A stretch of DNA of 40,251 bases from Cymbomonas tetramitiformis (Eukaryota; Chlorophyta; Pyramimonadophyceae; Pyramimonadales; Pyramimonadaceae): the NCBI GenBank assembly GCA_001247695.2, contig LGRX02013826.1, positions 1 to 40,251 on the forward strand, in the 5' to 3' direction. Below are positions 23,351-33,918 of the stretch, in pieces. The position numbers were made by a program, and so were the translations under genes. Below the pieces are notes generated by a model. That model had not been told where the DNA came from. It searched no databases and saw only the letters and a program-made list of their open reading frames with translations. Each line of letters starts with the position of its first letter. Positions within the stretch are counted from its first letter, which is position 1.

Positions 23351-26300
23351 ATGGGCAACTTTGTGGATTTCTTCTTCGAAACCCCTCAAGGTGTTCTTCT
23401 TTGTCGGCCTATTCCATGGCGTGCACGTGGGAAGCGATGCCAAGTTTTGCACAAGGACATTTGTGACGCCTTTGGACTTAACCCCGACGATGGATTGGCT
23501 GTTGCAAAACTGGCTAGTAGGAAATATGTCTGTGACAAGGAGGTGTACCGCGTGGACCCGGAATGGGGCTACTCAGTTATAGGTTGTTTGATTGATACCG
23601 AAGACGAGCCCGAAGATGCTTCACCGAAAACTCCTGCCGCAACCTCCGCGGCTTCAGAGTCTGAGGACCAACCTGAGATCACTGGCGAAGCTGCTTCCAC
23701 TTTTGTCAACTTATGCGACTCGGAACCTGCAGATACCTTTGAACCCGAGCTTGATACTCCTGTTGCGAATTTGTCGAAGCAGGACTTTGAGTTTGCAAAC
23801 GCGTTCCCCAAAGATACAATCTTCACCACCCAAGTGCCTTCTAACGTCGACGGGAATATGACCTTCGGTTTCCACGTCAAACAACCGCAATCCAAGGACA
23901 GACGTGGGTTTTCGTTGACTAAACTACCGTTCTTTCAAACACCGCGTACTTGGTCACATGCGAATAAATCGACCGACAAGGCAATAACCGATAACTGGAA
24001 GCAGTTGGGTGCGAAGGTCAACATTCGAAGTGTGAAATGCCTTGGAGAGGCAGTATGCAAGAATGAGACTTGTCCGTTCCTTCAAATACATGGCAAAAAC
24101 TTCATTGAAAAGGTATGAAACTGTTTTTGTACTTTGTATAATTATAGTACTTTCAAATATCGTCATCGATGACAGTTGTTTCGCAAGTTTATTTTTCGAG
24201 AGTAATTGTTTTATAATGTTTTAACTGTTTTGGCATCGATGACGAAGATTAATACTTGCTTGCAAAACTTTTTCATTGAATAAATATAGCCTGTAATTCA
24301 ATAGGTGGCGCAACAAGGTAAACAAGTACAAGTGGCACCGACATGTTCAAAGTGCAAACAAACTACATCCATGGAACCTTGTGCCGCTACCGCCACGCTT
24401 TACCGTGGTGAACTTAAGCCCGGATCAGGCTATTTGTTGATGTTTAAACACATCGGGAAACACTCTTGCACAAACCTTGTCAAAAAAACCAAGCCAGCAG
24501 AGCTTGGGGAAACCGAAACTGAGGCAGTCTTGAAGGCAATCCCCGAGATGGGCGCAGCTCGATTGGAAAACCTGAAGATGGCTGCAACCGCCAATGTGAT
24601 GAACAAACTGCTGAGTGGACACGAGTCAACCACCCTACAAGACGTATTGAACGTGTCAGAGGCGGTGCAAGATGTTCGGGCTTTGGAGTACGTTATTCGA
24701 GGAAGCAAGAGCTCGACGTATGTCCCCTCAAAGGACCCCGATGTCGAGATACGACAGTTGCGTCAGCGCTTGCAAGAACTTGGACTCCGCGCGTTGTTGT
24801 TCGAAAGGTACGCATTGAAAACATAACAATATCAATATTGATGTTGTACCATGTTTGTTATTTGAAACTAACAAATGTAATTATCACAGGCCGCCTTTGC
24901 AGTACTTCATCTGTCCCTTGGACATTCCGTGGTCGCCGGCCAAGGTGATGCTATTAATGGACAGAGTCCTCGGGAAGCCACCTTTCAAAGGTCAGCTGGC
25001 TTATTCTGATGGCATGCACAAAACAATGAGGGACAAGGTGGTGGAGAAGATATGTTGCGTGATTCCAACACTAGGCTTGATAAAACTAGTAGTGAACCCC
25101 TTACCCGCCGGGGAACGCGGCATGGACGAGAGGGCGATGTGGGCTGCGGTCGATTACGCCGTCGCTATCTACGCTCAGGAACACCCAGAAGAGTTTGCGG
25201 CATACCTGGATGCAAAGAACTGGCCAGAGTCCAAAGGTCAAATACATTTTCGACCAGGGGGTTTTGTTCGTGACGCAGCAGGTAATTATGATAAAGTACT
25301 CGGTGTATTTTTATGCTGTCATTTTATTGTCATCGATGACGATATCAAAACTATTTTCTATTTTACAGCAACACTTAATTAAAACTAGGCTGCACATCGT
25401 CATCGATGACAAAGAAAAGTTTAAGTTTCAGATATTAATGTCAGTTTAGTGCACTTGCAGGAGGCCCCTGGAATGGTTTACGCATGAACTACAACTTTTT
25501 GATTGCGGACATTGAAAGCCGCAAAGGTTTTCGTGTGCGTGACGCACAGGGAAACTCCTTGGAGATCGACTGCGACCTTCACGTTGGAAAAGACGTCAGT
25601 CTTCATTGCAAGAAGATTGACAACGAGTTCGACGCAAAAACCTTCGACAAGCTCTGGCACGATTGGTGGAAGGAGCTGGCACCGGGACAGCTTTTAGATG
25701 CTCGAGCTCGTTTGATGGACTTCATTGAAGATCAGCCGCGTAAGGACGTGCAGAGCAGTCTGAATGGATTGTTCAAGTTTTACTCCCGTGAGGGAGAAAG
25801 ACTCCTGCATATCTTTCGTGACCCAACAGCAAACCTTGCAGAAGCTCTGGGAAACCAGGATAATAGGAACCTCGGAAAACATCTCACTGTGTCTGAGTCC
25901 GTGCGCATGGAGCTTTGCAGCTTTGTCGACCAGAGCAGCCACCTGAAACACATGGGGGAATGCGGGTACGTGCGACGTGAGTCCCGAGTCCAAGAACTTT
26001 ATCAAGAGCGCAGGGCAAACCTAGCAGCCGAGAAAAGGGCAAGGACGACGGCTGATGACATCATGGAAGAAGTCCGTGAGATATACGTTCGCTCCCCACC
26101 AGCGGTTCAAGAGGGAAGGAACCACCGTGCAGACAAAACCCGCGTTTTCCCTCGTCAACCAGCTGCCCAGCAAACGACGAACACACCGGTATGAACAACT
26201 TACACTAATCCTAATTAGACACGTCTTTTGTCGACATTTTAATCGGATACATGTTGACATTACATCTGCACCTTGTAAACTTTTAATACTTCATTTTATT

Positions 26301-27404
26301 GTCATCGATGACAATATTTCGTTGTTTTAAAGATAAAAATGTCAAACTATTTTCTTCAGCATAATCGTCATCGATGACGAAAGCTTGACGTGTTACATGC
26401 AGGAACCCACGCCGAAGATTGTGAAGTGTAAAAGTACAATTAAGAATGGGACGGAAGTCTTTACCTTCAAGGTCGATCCTGACCCGAGTGATGACTCGCT
26501 GGATGGTTATTGGAAAACCGCCACAAAAATTGATTCCGACCTCTTATTCGACTTTCTATCGGCTGTGCAAACACACTCGCCTGACAAAGACGGCTTGCGT
26601 TACTCCGTGCTGACCCTGAACACGGTGAAATACATCTCGAAAGCCAGCAAGAAGCTTGTCGGCACACTCACCAAGTTATTCAAGGAGCCCGCAAAGCTTT
26701 CGGTTCTGAGTGTTCCCGCGCCCACTCCAGTTCTCGGGGTGAACGACGAAAACTTCGGAGTTCACGCACGCACCTTGAAGGTTGGGGGCTATAGGATGGC
26801 CGAGAGTGTTGTGACTTTTAGTCACTCAAGGGGCAAGCAAGTTTCTTGTAACTGTAAGTTTTTCCAAGACATTATGTCCACTCGTACACGGGAATATGGT
26901 GTTCATTGGTGCAATCACATCTGCTACGTTTTAATGAAGGCAGGCTTTCTCCCCGGACATGCGTACTACTACCAAAGTGGTTTTACCGACAACGAGGTGG
27001 AACTGATTTTGACTGCATTAGAGGATGTGACGGTGGCAAAGCGTAAGGAAAAGCTCCAAGAAGGAGAGTACGCACTCCAGAACGGGAGTTCCCAGAACGC
27101 GACATGTGCGGCTTCATACTCAAGGAGTGGCTGTGTGACAGCGAAAGACACAAACTCCCTTCAGCCGATACTTCCTCCTCGCCGTCCCCGTGTTGTTGTC
27201 ATGGGAAAAAAGAAACTTAACTACACTTCAACATGGGTAACGCAAAAGTTACAGTTTTGCCCTGTGAAGAAGTGTGTATATTGCCTTTTACCTCCTTGGT
27301 TCAAGGTTCAAAGGCCACCGAGCGATCGAAATATAGTAGCACAAGACAACGTGGACGTAACTCAAGAGATTCGCTTGAAGAGTGGAGGTTTGAGCTTTGT
27401 TTAA
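23351..27404 (+). CDS. DDE transposase-like protein with Cys-rich N-terminal finger and C-terminal SWIM finger, 5 exons, 1,128 aa
   Basis: Exons 23351-24112, 24305-24807, 24890-25281, 25461-26188 and 26403-27404 join at GT-AG borders with all phases agreeing. The end of exon 1 and the start of exon 2 form a Cys/His finger (KCLGEAVCKNETC, then CSKCK, then HIGKHSC), similar to FLYWCH/GCM-type fingers of transposases. Candidate catalytic acids are D462 (SDGMHK), D569 (IADIE) and E680 (NLAEALG), with a CDLH pair (590-593) after the second Asp as in MULE-type enzymes. A SWIM finger follows (C944-x-C946, C965-x-H967). It starts 561 bp from the methyltransferase gene, on the opposite strand. It most likely moves this element. 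Residues 1-230 are acidic, low-complexity and unassigned. Confidence 0.75.
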
Positions 27405-27723
27405 AAAAAAACCTGGACTTAAATCTGTAATAATGTTGACTTCGGAGAATAATACGCGGGAGGATTTTACATAAATATATATACTTTCTGTTCAATACAG
27501 CCTGAGAATATCGTCATCGATGACGACATGTTGTTGACACATGGACATGCATGGTTTGTTGTCATCGATGACGGGGGAAGTCCTAGTATAATTTTAACTT
27601 GTGCAAGAAAATAATTTGCTCCTTGAATAATAGTTAGTGTGACAAAATAAATTTCAGCAACCTGGAACTTTTCCCGCCGCCAGTGCTCGTCGCCGATACT
27701 CGACACCGCGCGCGCGCCGTTTG

Positions 27724-27779
27724 AATACTGTCAGCTTTTGTTCATAAATAGAATACTGTTAGCTTTTGCTCATAAATAG
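27724..27779 (+). promoter_or_regulatory. 28 bp tandem duplication carrying CATAAATA boxes
   Basis: GAATACTGTCAGCTTTTGTT-CATAAATA is repeated immediately with three changes. Each copy ends in CATAAATAG, a TATA-like box, 60-90 bp upstream of the small gene start at 27839. It is a candidate duplicated core promoter. Confidence 0.5.
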
Positions 27780-27838
27780 AAAAGGCGAACTCGGTTTGGG
27801 TCTTTGCGAAATAACCTTTGTGGCAATTACGCTGAGAA

Positions 27839-28276
27839 ATGACTGACGAACAGCCAGAGGTAATTGAGGTGTACCCGGAGGTAATTAATGTGCTTTGGAG
27901 ACGTGCGCGTTTACAAGCGGAAGCGGACTATATTGAGTTTTACCAAACCAGAATACAGTTTAACACCTGGAACTGGTATCAAGTGTGGCCGCTGTACATC
28001 CACGGCCGCACAACAACCGAAAGAACAGGTGTGAGGCACTTGGTATACTGGTACGAGATCGGCTGGTACGACGACGAAATGGAGGGATATCCACGGTGGC
28101 AGTTGCAACTGTGGAATGACACTCGCGGCTACGGTATTTTGACGTACGAAGCGTTAATGGAGCTGAGCAGTGACTTGCTGCGGGAGGATGACGGAAGGTG
28201 TCCGTTTTGTTGGCGCAGCTTCAGAATATGCAGCTTAGTTAGAATGTTTGATTTGGACGCTTGTACCATTGACTAG
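27839..28276 (+). CDS. Third gene of the large transposon, 145 aa, Trp/Tyr-rich, unknown
   Basis: A single-exon frame starts at ATG 27839 (context GAAATGACTG) and encodes an acidic 145-residue protein. It is very rich in Trp and Tyr in its centre (repeated NTWNWYQVW and YWYEIGWYDDE patterns), with CPFC plus a third Cys seven residues later near the C-terminus. I do not recognise the family. Composition and codon use are protein-like. A duplicated TATA-like box lies upstream and palindromes lie downstream. It is transcribed in the same direction as the transposase-like gene and may be an accessory protein, for example for DNA binding or regulation. Confidence 0.6.
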   Translation: MTDEQPEVIEVYPEVINVLWRRARLQAEADYIEFYQTRIQFNTWNWYQVWPLYIHGRTTTERTGVRHLVYWYEIGWYDDEMEGYPRWQLQLWNDTRGYGILTYEALMELSSDLLREDDGRCPFCWRSFRICSLVRMFDLDACTID

Positions 28277-28439
28277 ATTAGAACGCGTCTGGAAATAAGT
28301 TACGCAGCAAGAGCTTCGTAACCCTAAATAGCAACACCTTTATATTATTTTGTGACAGTCGCAATATGTATTCCTGGTGTTTATCTGCGGTATTTGTTTG
28401 TTGACAGACCTATTTTACAAATAGTGAGAAAAACGTCAC

Positions 28440-28770
28440 CGATGGTAATCTTGTTGTTGTAACTTGATGTTTTCATGCAACCTAAAAATATCGTCATCGA
28501 AGACAATAATTTTTTGTTTCAAAAATATTCAGCACGGACTTCTTATAATCAGTTCAATATCGCGTTCTCATTAGCTGTCATGATGTTTTCATGCAACCTA
28601 AAAATATCGTCATCGATGACAAACTTATTCTACTGTATAAATAAAGTATAAAATATTTTTTGTGTTTAGCACCTAAAAATATCGTCATCGATGACAATAA
28701 TTTCATGTTTCAAAAATATTCAGCACGGACTACATATTATCAGTTCAATATCACTTTCTCATTAGCTGTC
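28440..28770. repeat. ~190 bp direct repeats around the palindrome
   Basis: The block CACCTAAAAATATC-GTCATCGATGAC followed by TTTCAAAAATATTCAGCACG, ATCAGTTCAATATC and TCATTAGCTGTCA occurs at about 28480 and 28670. A shorter copy lies at about 28585. The first copy carries the variant GTCATCGAAGAC. This is subterminal DNA of the transposon, just inside its right inverted repeat. Confidence 0.75.
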
Positions 28771-28837
28771 AATGGTGACAAGGGTTGTCATTGTTAGATT
28801 TTCTGTGAGACATAATTATTCTGGGAAAAGAAACTTC

Positions 28838-29249
28838 CTTTTATTTTCACTTGGTATTTTTCACCTGATTTGCATTTTGACTTTTTCGGGGAGGTGTCGG
28901 TGCATTTTTTCACAAAAGGAGACCAAAGTGTGTTTTCAGTATTTCCGGGGCCCGTTGTGGAATTTCACTTGTCAGGGAGGGGGGTGCGGTGATATTCCGG
29001 ACGAAGGACGCGTCCTTGTATTTTCACTTGTTGTTTTTCACCTGAATTGCATTTTCACTTTATCGGGGAGGTGACGGTGCATTTTTTAACAAAAGGAGAC
29101 CAAAGTGTATTTTCAGTATTTCCGGGGCCCGTTGTGGAATTTCACTTGTCGGGGAGGGGGGCGCGGTGATATTCCGGACAAAGGACGCGTCCTTGTATTT
29201 TCACTTGTTGTTTTTCACCTGAATTGCATTTTCACTTTATCGGGGAGGT
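28838..29249 (-). repeat. Right terminal inverted repeat, inner part
   Basis: Inverted copies of the left-end units: GGGCCCGTTGTGG, GGGGAGGGGGGTGCGG, GACGCGTCC at about 29007 and 29188, and TTTTTCACCTGA. The sequence stops abruptly at ...CGGGGAGGT (29249), where the retroelement begins. It resumes at 36304 with CGCATTTTTTTACAAAAGG, the next expected bases of the unit. Confidence 0.92.
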
Positions 29250-30328
29250 TTTATTTTTCAAGAAAACTAATAAGTGTAGTTAACGGTAGAAAAATAACTT
29301 CTTTCGTTTGATAATAAATATGTCCAGAGGTAGAATAACAAATAAGTCAATAGCCAGATATGTCACACTGCAAACCAGATGATAAATAACACTGAAAACA
29401 GATAAGTAGGATACACTTTTCTCAACTGTTGCACAATGATACTTGCATATAACGATAATAAAGAAGTTTCTATATACCGGAGTCTACAACGGCTTCCAAG
29501 AAGCACTTTTCGGACCTTGCCAGGGTCCTCGTCAGTTGGAAATATGCAGAACTAACTTAGTTGCACTCGTGCCGTGACTTATGCTAAATCAGATACAAGC
29601 CAAAGTTGACCAGTTGTGCTGACTCAAAGGGATGATGACGTAATACAGTCTCTGAAAAAGTCTGACGCTTTCGTAATACAAAGAAAATTTTTCGTTCTGG
29701 TGAAATCTGTCTCACGTAAAAATCTCTGAAAAACTTCCACGCTTTCGTAATACAAATCAAAAAAGACTGGTGATAACCCACAAAACCATTCCCACCCCAA
29801 AGAGGGCAAGCCGAAAATTTCAGTCCACACTGTCTTACGTAAAAGTGCCTCCAAAGTTCCCACGAGCACGTGATACTGCCCAAAAAAATAGATACGTGAA
29901 ACACTGAAGACGGTTCTGATAAGCAGTTTTTCAAGTTTGTGACAACATAGATATGGCGCCCCAGAAATATAGGGCAAGGCTACTCCAACAGTGCACAAGT
30001 ATGTGAATACTTGTCCTTGCGAAGGCCTCGGCTGCCGTAAATATGAGGTCATAACCTACATCGACTGCTACACAGAAACCGATTCTACACAGATAGCCCC
30101 AGTGCACTGGCCATCCAAAGCTTGGTCCTCAGACCCAAAACCACCACTGTGTCCGGCTCAACTGAGCCTTCATGTTGTGGTAGCAACTGTCCGTAGCCAT
30201 AAATCACATACAAATAACACAGGGGTCCCCACGATTGACCCCTATGCGCAGGCCCGAGGGCCACCACCCGCAGACCCGATCGAGCCCCCCATTTCCACAG
30301 CTCGACCACACCACTACCAACCCTTCAG
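29250..30328 (-). repeat. Terminal direct repeat, 3' copy in gene direction
   Basis: This 1,079 bp copy is ~99.5% identical by eye to 35224-36303. It contains a degenerate internal direct repeat around CGCTTTCGTAATACAAA (about 29667 and 29738). The short frames inside it lack recognisable features. The near identity of the two copies indicates a recent insertion. Confidence 0.92.
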
Positions 30329-30368
30329 TCTGCTCCTCATTCTCCTTCATTCTCCTCCTCTTTTTTAG
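30329..30368 (-). promoter_or_regulatory. Polypurine tract
   Basis: Read on the minus strand, about 40 nt are almost all purine (AAAAAAGAGGAGGAGAATGA and onward) and abut the terminal repeat at 30328. This is the position of the plus-strand priming site in LTR retroelements. Confidence 0.6.
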
Positions 30369-30727
30369 AGCCTCACATTCTCACGAGCCAACTTCTTCAC
30401 TAGCCGATTCCAGAAGCCAAAAGGAACCCTCGACACCATTCCCACCAGAGCCTCAAACAGCCAGCCAGCCGGGTACCCTTGCCAATCCAGTTCCCTCGCC
30501 AGGTCTGAGATAGCCATCGCCTTCTCCTGGTCCCCCGTCAAAGATAAGGAGTGCCTGTCGATCCTGTAGAGAACATTCAACGTCGAAGCCTTTTTCCGTG
30601 TCAGAGGGCAAGCCGACGAGAAAGCCACCAACGGGAAAAACTGCAACTGATCCCCGGTCTCAACTCCAGCCGCCACATTCTTAAGAAGCAGCCGAGTACT
30701 CACTCCGCCCGCCGTCACGGTCAACAT
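30365..30727 (-). CDS. 3' ORF of the retroelement, reverse transcriptase C-terminal remnant (121 aa)
   Basis: The ATG overlaps the end of the long ORF (CAATGTTGACC holds both the start ATG and the stop TGA), one base back in frame. The second half has a pattern seen in reverse transcriptase thumb regions: a RIDRHSLSL segment, a helix, then a DWQGYP turn and a further helix. If so, the ORF is the displaced C-terminus of the polymerase, with the catalytic core between it and the long ORF deleted. The element would then depend on another copy for mobility. Confidence 0.4.
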   Translation of the reverse strand: MLTVTAGGVSTRLLLKNVAAGVETGDQLQFFPLVAFSSACPLTRKKASTLNVLYRIDRHSLSLTGDQEKAMAISDLARELDWQGYPAGWLFEALVGMVSRVPFGFWNRLVKKLARENVRL

Positions 30728-33700
30728 TGCACTCCCTTACGTCCACGAGTGTTCACCAAAAGAGATCCCTCCTGCATCACTTCCGAGACCACAAACTCCG
30801 CCGCCCGCAAAGCCTGAGTATGCGTCAGCCTGACGTACATTTCTTTCACATCGAAACCCGCCGCCATCACACAGTCCCCCTCGTTGAGTTCAGCATTGAA
30901 CTCACCAAGCCGCCCGCCAATCTCCTGCGTGGTTGCAACGTTAAAGTGACCCGGAATTTCCGAGAGGAGGAAACACAAACACCGGCCGATCCTGTTCTGC
31001 AAAAGCCTGTCAGGAGCTGCAAATCCTGGAACAACCGGCCTCCGCTTTTCCCACAACGACGCATCCTTGTGTTTCAGCATCAGATAAAGGTTCCCGAAAT
31101 TGCCAGCCAAGTCCAAAGCTGCCACTGGTGTCAGGCCCGCCACTCTGTACCTCAGTTGCATACCTTCAACCACATCCGCCAGTTGTTTCTCCATTAACTC
31201 GTAGTTTCCCCCATCACGTTCCTGTCGGAGCCACCGCTGATAAACCATCTCACACACGCCAAAACCCACTGCTGTGTTCCTGTCCAGGGTGCCCCGTGCC
31301 AGTCCATTCAGCAGACCCACCGCCTCACGAACCTCCGATATGCTCGCGATCCCACCCGCAGAGTCAGGTTTTGTCGGCACCGCCGTCACGGCCCTCCTCA
31401 GCTCAACACCCGCCTTCTGGAACAGCATCCCCGCCGTCACGTCACACTTCATAAGCCTCTCAAAAACCGTCAAGATCCTCTTCTCCTTAGCAAACGCCTG
31501 CACTCGATCCCGCACCTCCCTTTCCAGTTGCCAAGAGAATCCCACACCCCACTCAGACGAGTACTGCACCCCTCTGGCATCCACCGCCGCACCGAACGAC
31601 CGTTCAACCCGCGCCAATCCCTGTCTCGTAACTGGTCGGAGCTTAGCAGCCGCGCGGTTCTGGATAAGAAGGATACTAACATCAAAACGTGCCGCTTTCG
31701 AGCGGTCTTTGAAGCCAAGGGCGCTCTGCGGAGCAAGGAAAGCAAATTTGTTTTTCTGCAGCAGGCAAACAAGGTGAACGTTTTCTTGTTCATCCCATCG
31801 GCCCCACCCCGGGCCGTGAGGAACTACAAGCACAGTACGAGACGGCTTTCGCGTAGACTTCGCAGAGAGCAGAGCATGTTCAATACACTTCAGAATATGA
31901 GCTCGCGTGTAAACCGGATTTCCCAACGAACAGAAGTGCCAAAGCATACGATAGGAGTTGTACACCGTCCCGAAAACAGCGTCCTCAGCATATGGTGTAC
32001 AAAAAACGGTGCTCTTCACATTAAAATCCAAAATAGACGCAAAAAGTTCATAGTCAAGGCTAAAACAAAATCTCAAGCTGTCTTGCTTCGGGTAAGGCGT
32101 GATCCAATAGTCCTGGGTGACGAGTCCCGACCAGGCAAACACTCGCTGGAGCACCTGCACAATAAGTTCTTCGGTCGGGATCTTTTGCCATTGTGAAGCT
32201 GTAAAAAACGCGTCAATACGTTGCAGTAAAATCAAAAAGCGATCCCAGGTGACCTGCACGAGTAAGCCAGACGCCGCGCAAACTGCAACAAATAAAACAT
32301 CCTGGAAAACATTAAAATACGCAGTAAGTCTCTGATCTCCCACCACGAAAACCACGGGGAACAACCCGCGAAGGCTGTTGAAAGAAATAGATCGCAGCCC
32401 GCGGAACTGTCGCAGGAATTCTGACGAGCTCGCCAGTAGCTCTGCAGAAGAAAGGCCGGTGCCACTCGGTGTGTCGCGGAGACTCCTGTTGAGTAATTGA
32501 AAACGTCCCGACAGCTCTGTTGTGCGAAAACAAACATGACCTTCCCTTCTCGGCAGTGAGGGGTCGAGACTAGAGCAGATACAAACTGCATCCTCCACGC
32601 ACGCTGCGACTCTGCCAAGATTCTTAAAAACATTCTCGATTTTCGGCAAAGCTGCGCGCACCACTCGGGTCCTGTTTCTGACAAACGTTCTCGTCGCCCC
32701 AACCGGATAGCACAGGTCAACACACTGAAGAAGGAAAGATTTCACAACGGAGGATCGCACTGTCTCTGGCAGAATAAACTTTCCAATATAAACCGCTTGA
32801 ATCTGGAAATTGTGTACCTTTTTTGTCAGTCTCACCAGCGACGATCGCAGACGTAGCAGCCGTTTTCCTCCCACCACCGCTGAGGCAGTCTGCCAGAGTC
32901 GTACAAGCCCATCGCAGCTAAGCCTAGGAGCGAATTTCCAGTGCCAGGGTCTCCTCACTAAGTGTTTAATTTCCGTCTTCGCCCATACGTCTGAATCGCA
33001 AACCTCAATCGACGAAAATCTGAGCTTCGCATTCTCTCTCTGAAGCACTGGGAGCATCTCACGAAGGGTTCCCCGCAGGTTTCTAGTGTCGCTAAAAAGT
33101 TGTACCTTCGACCTGCCATACCTCAGTTTAAGTTTTGCCCAGTCCGAGAAACTCCAGCCACCCGCAGCGCAGTCAACTTCCCAGAGACCCTCAACAACAG
33201 TTTCCTTCTTCGAGCAGCGGTACAGAGCCTGATTGAGACTACCCCCGTTATAGCCCTCTGTTACCACCCTCGCGTAGCTCCCGTCTCGACATGCTGCCCT
33301 CGCAGCTCTCGACCACATAGTCTTCTTCTTCTTCGCGCTCCCCCCGCGGTCAGCCCCGGCCCGCAGTCGCCTGTGTCGACGTCGAGAAGCTGACGTGTTT
33401 CGCCGCCACACGCCTACCGTGTTGAGCGTGTTCTCCAGCCTCTGAGTCCTCCTAATGATGAGCTTCTCGTCGGCGTCGCAGTCACTCCTGCTCCTGTACA
33501 CTCCGAGAGGCAGCATAAAATACGTGTGAATACCCTTCGCCCGCAGCCCACCATACAGCTTCCTCCCCCCAGCCATATGAGTCTTCAGCACGACCTCAAA
33601 ATGTTTTGTCAGTCTCTCCCTCTTACCGCTCCAGAATTTGCCCACGTAGGTCCTATGCGTCAGGATAGATCCCAGCACATACGTGCCATACCTCTCCCCC

Positions 33701-33918
33701 TCCAGAAACCAGTCAGCGATCTCTCTCGCCGACATCGCATTCCACCACGGGAAAAACCTCCGTAGCCACCACCTAGGTTGTTCCCCCATCAACCACATAA
33801 AAATCAGTGAACCAAAAAGAGATAGGTCCACTGCCTGCTTCACGAGCGCATTCCCCTCTGCGCACTTCCCGACAACTCCCTCCAAAACTTCCATTAAAAG
33901 ATACAACAGGCCCTGCAT
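30721..33918 (-). CDS. Retroelement pol-like ORF, 1,065 aa, ending just after reverse transcriptase motif A
   Basis: The long intact frame has an Arg/Lys-rich zone (residues ~170-215) and many Trp/aromatic residues in the middle. Its C-terminal ~130 residues look like reverse transcriptase fingers and palm: RRPVVPGFAAPDRLLQNRI, a helix, then AGFDVKEMYVRLTH, whose Asp fits motif A. The frame ends ~40 residues later. No motif B, no YxDD box, and no integrase, protease or RNase H is seen, so the protein cannot be a complete polymerase. It is in the same frame as the gag-like ORF, separated by one TAG and 11 open codons. Homology of residues 1-900 is unknown to me. Confidence 0.6.
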   Translation of the reverse strand: MQGLLYLLMEVLEGVVGKCAEGNALVKQAVDLSLFGSLIFMWLMGEQPRWWLRRFFPWWNAMSAREIADWFLEGERYGTYVLGSILTHRTYVGKFWSGKRERLTKHFEVVLKTHMAGGRKLYGGLRAKGIHTYFMLPLGVYRSRSDCDADEKLIIRRTQRLENTLNTVGVWRRNTSASRRRHRRLRAGADRGGSAKKKKTMWSRAARAACRDGSYARVVTEGYNGGSLNQALYRCSKKETVVEGLWEVDCAAGGWSFSDWAKLKLRYGRSKVQLFSDTRNLRGTLREMLPVLQRENAKLRFSSIEVCDSDVWAKTEIKHLVRRPWHWKFAPRLSCDGLVRLWQTASAVVGGKRLLRLRSSLVRLTKKVHNFQIQAVYIGKFILPETVRSSVVKSFLLQCVDLCYPVGATRTFVRNRTRVVRAALPKIENVFKNLGRVAACVEDAVCICSSLDPSLPRREGHVCFRTTELSGRFQLLNRSLRDTPSGTGLSSAELLASSSEFLRQFRGLRSISFNSLRGLFPVVFVVGDQRLTAYFNVFQDVLFVAVCAASGLLVQVTWDRFLILLQRIDAFFTASQWQKIPTEELIVQVLQRVFAWSGLVTQDYWITPYPKQDSLRFCFSLDYELFASILDFNVKSTVFCTPYAEDAVFGTVYNSYRMLWHFCSLGNPVYTRAHILKCIEHALLSAKSTRKPSRTVLVVPHGPGWGRWDEQENVHLVCLLQKNKFAFLAPQSALGFKDRSKAARFDVSILLIQNRAAAKLRPVTRQGLARVERSFGAAVDARGVQYSSEWGVGFSWQLEREVRDRVQAFAKEKRILTVFERLMKCDVTAGMLFQKAGVELRRAVTAVPTKPDSAGGIASISEVREAVGLLNGLARGTLDRNTAVGFGVCEMVYQRWLRQERDGGNYELMEKQLADVVEGMQLRYRVAGLTPVAALDLAGNFGNLYLMLKHKDASLWEKRRPVVPGFAAPDRLLQNRIGRCLCFLLSEIPGHFNVATTQEIGGRLGEFNAELNEGDCVMAAGFDVKEMYVRLTHTQALRAAEFVVSEVMQEGSLLVNTRGRKGVQC

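Larger units (their letters stand above)
17635..28695. repeat. Dispersed palindrome GTCATCGATGAC, 25 exact copies
   Basis: Exact copies start at 17635, 17700, 17793, 18080, 18096, 18892, 18965, 20325, 20347, 21766, 21859, 21952, 22021, 22091, 23219, 23288, 24162, 25329, 25399, 26301, 26367, 27513, 27561, 28609 and 28684. Near copies are at 17545, 21289, 22165, 24232 and 28493. All lie in introns or intergenic DNA of the large transposon; none falls in an exon of the two spliced genes. The palindrome often sits in AAAATATT-type flanks, which extends the dyad symmetry. One exact 12-mer is expected about 0.002 times in 40 kb of random sequence, so this is strongly selected or amplified. Confidence 0.95.

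Noticed and set aside
17635..28695. CRISPR-like reading of the repeated 12-mer
   Set aside because: Spacing is irregular, the repeat is a perfect palindrome lying in spliceosomal introns, and no cas genes exist; the DNA is eukaryotic.
29584..30368. ORFs of 100-140 codons inside the terminal direct repeats
   Set aside because: They lie in LTR-like DNA, have no recognisable domains, and occur in several overlapping frames.
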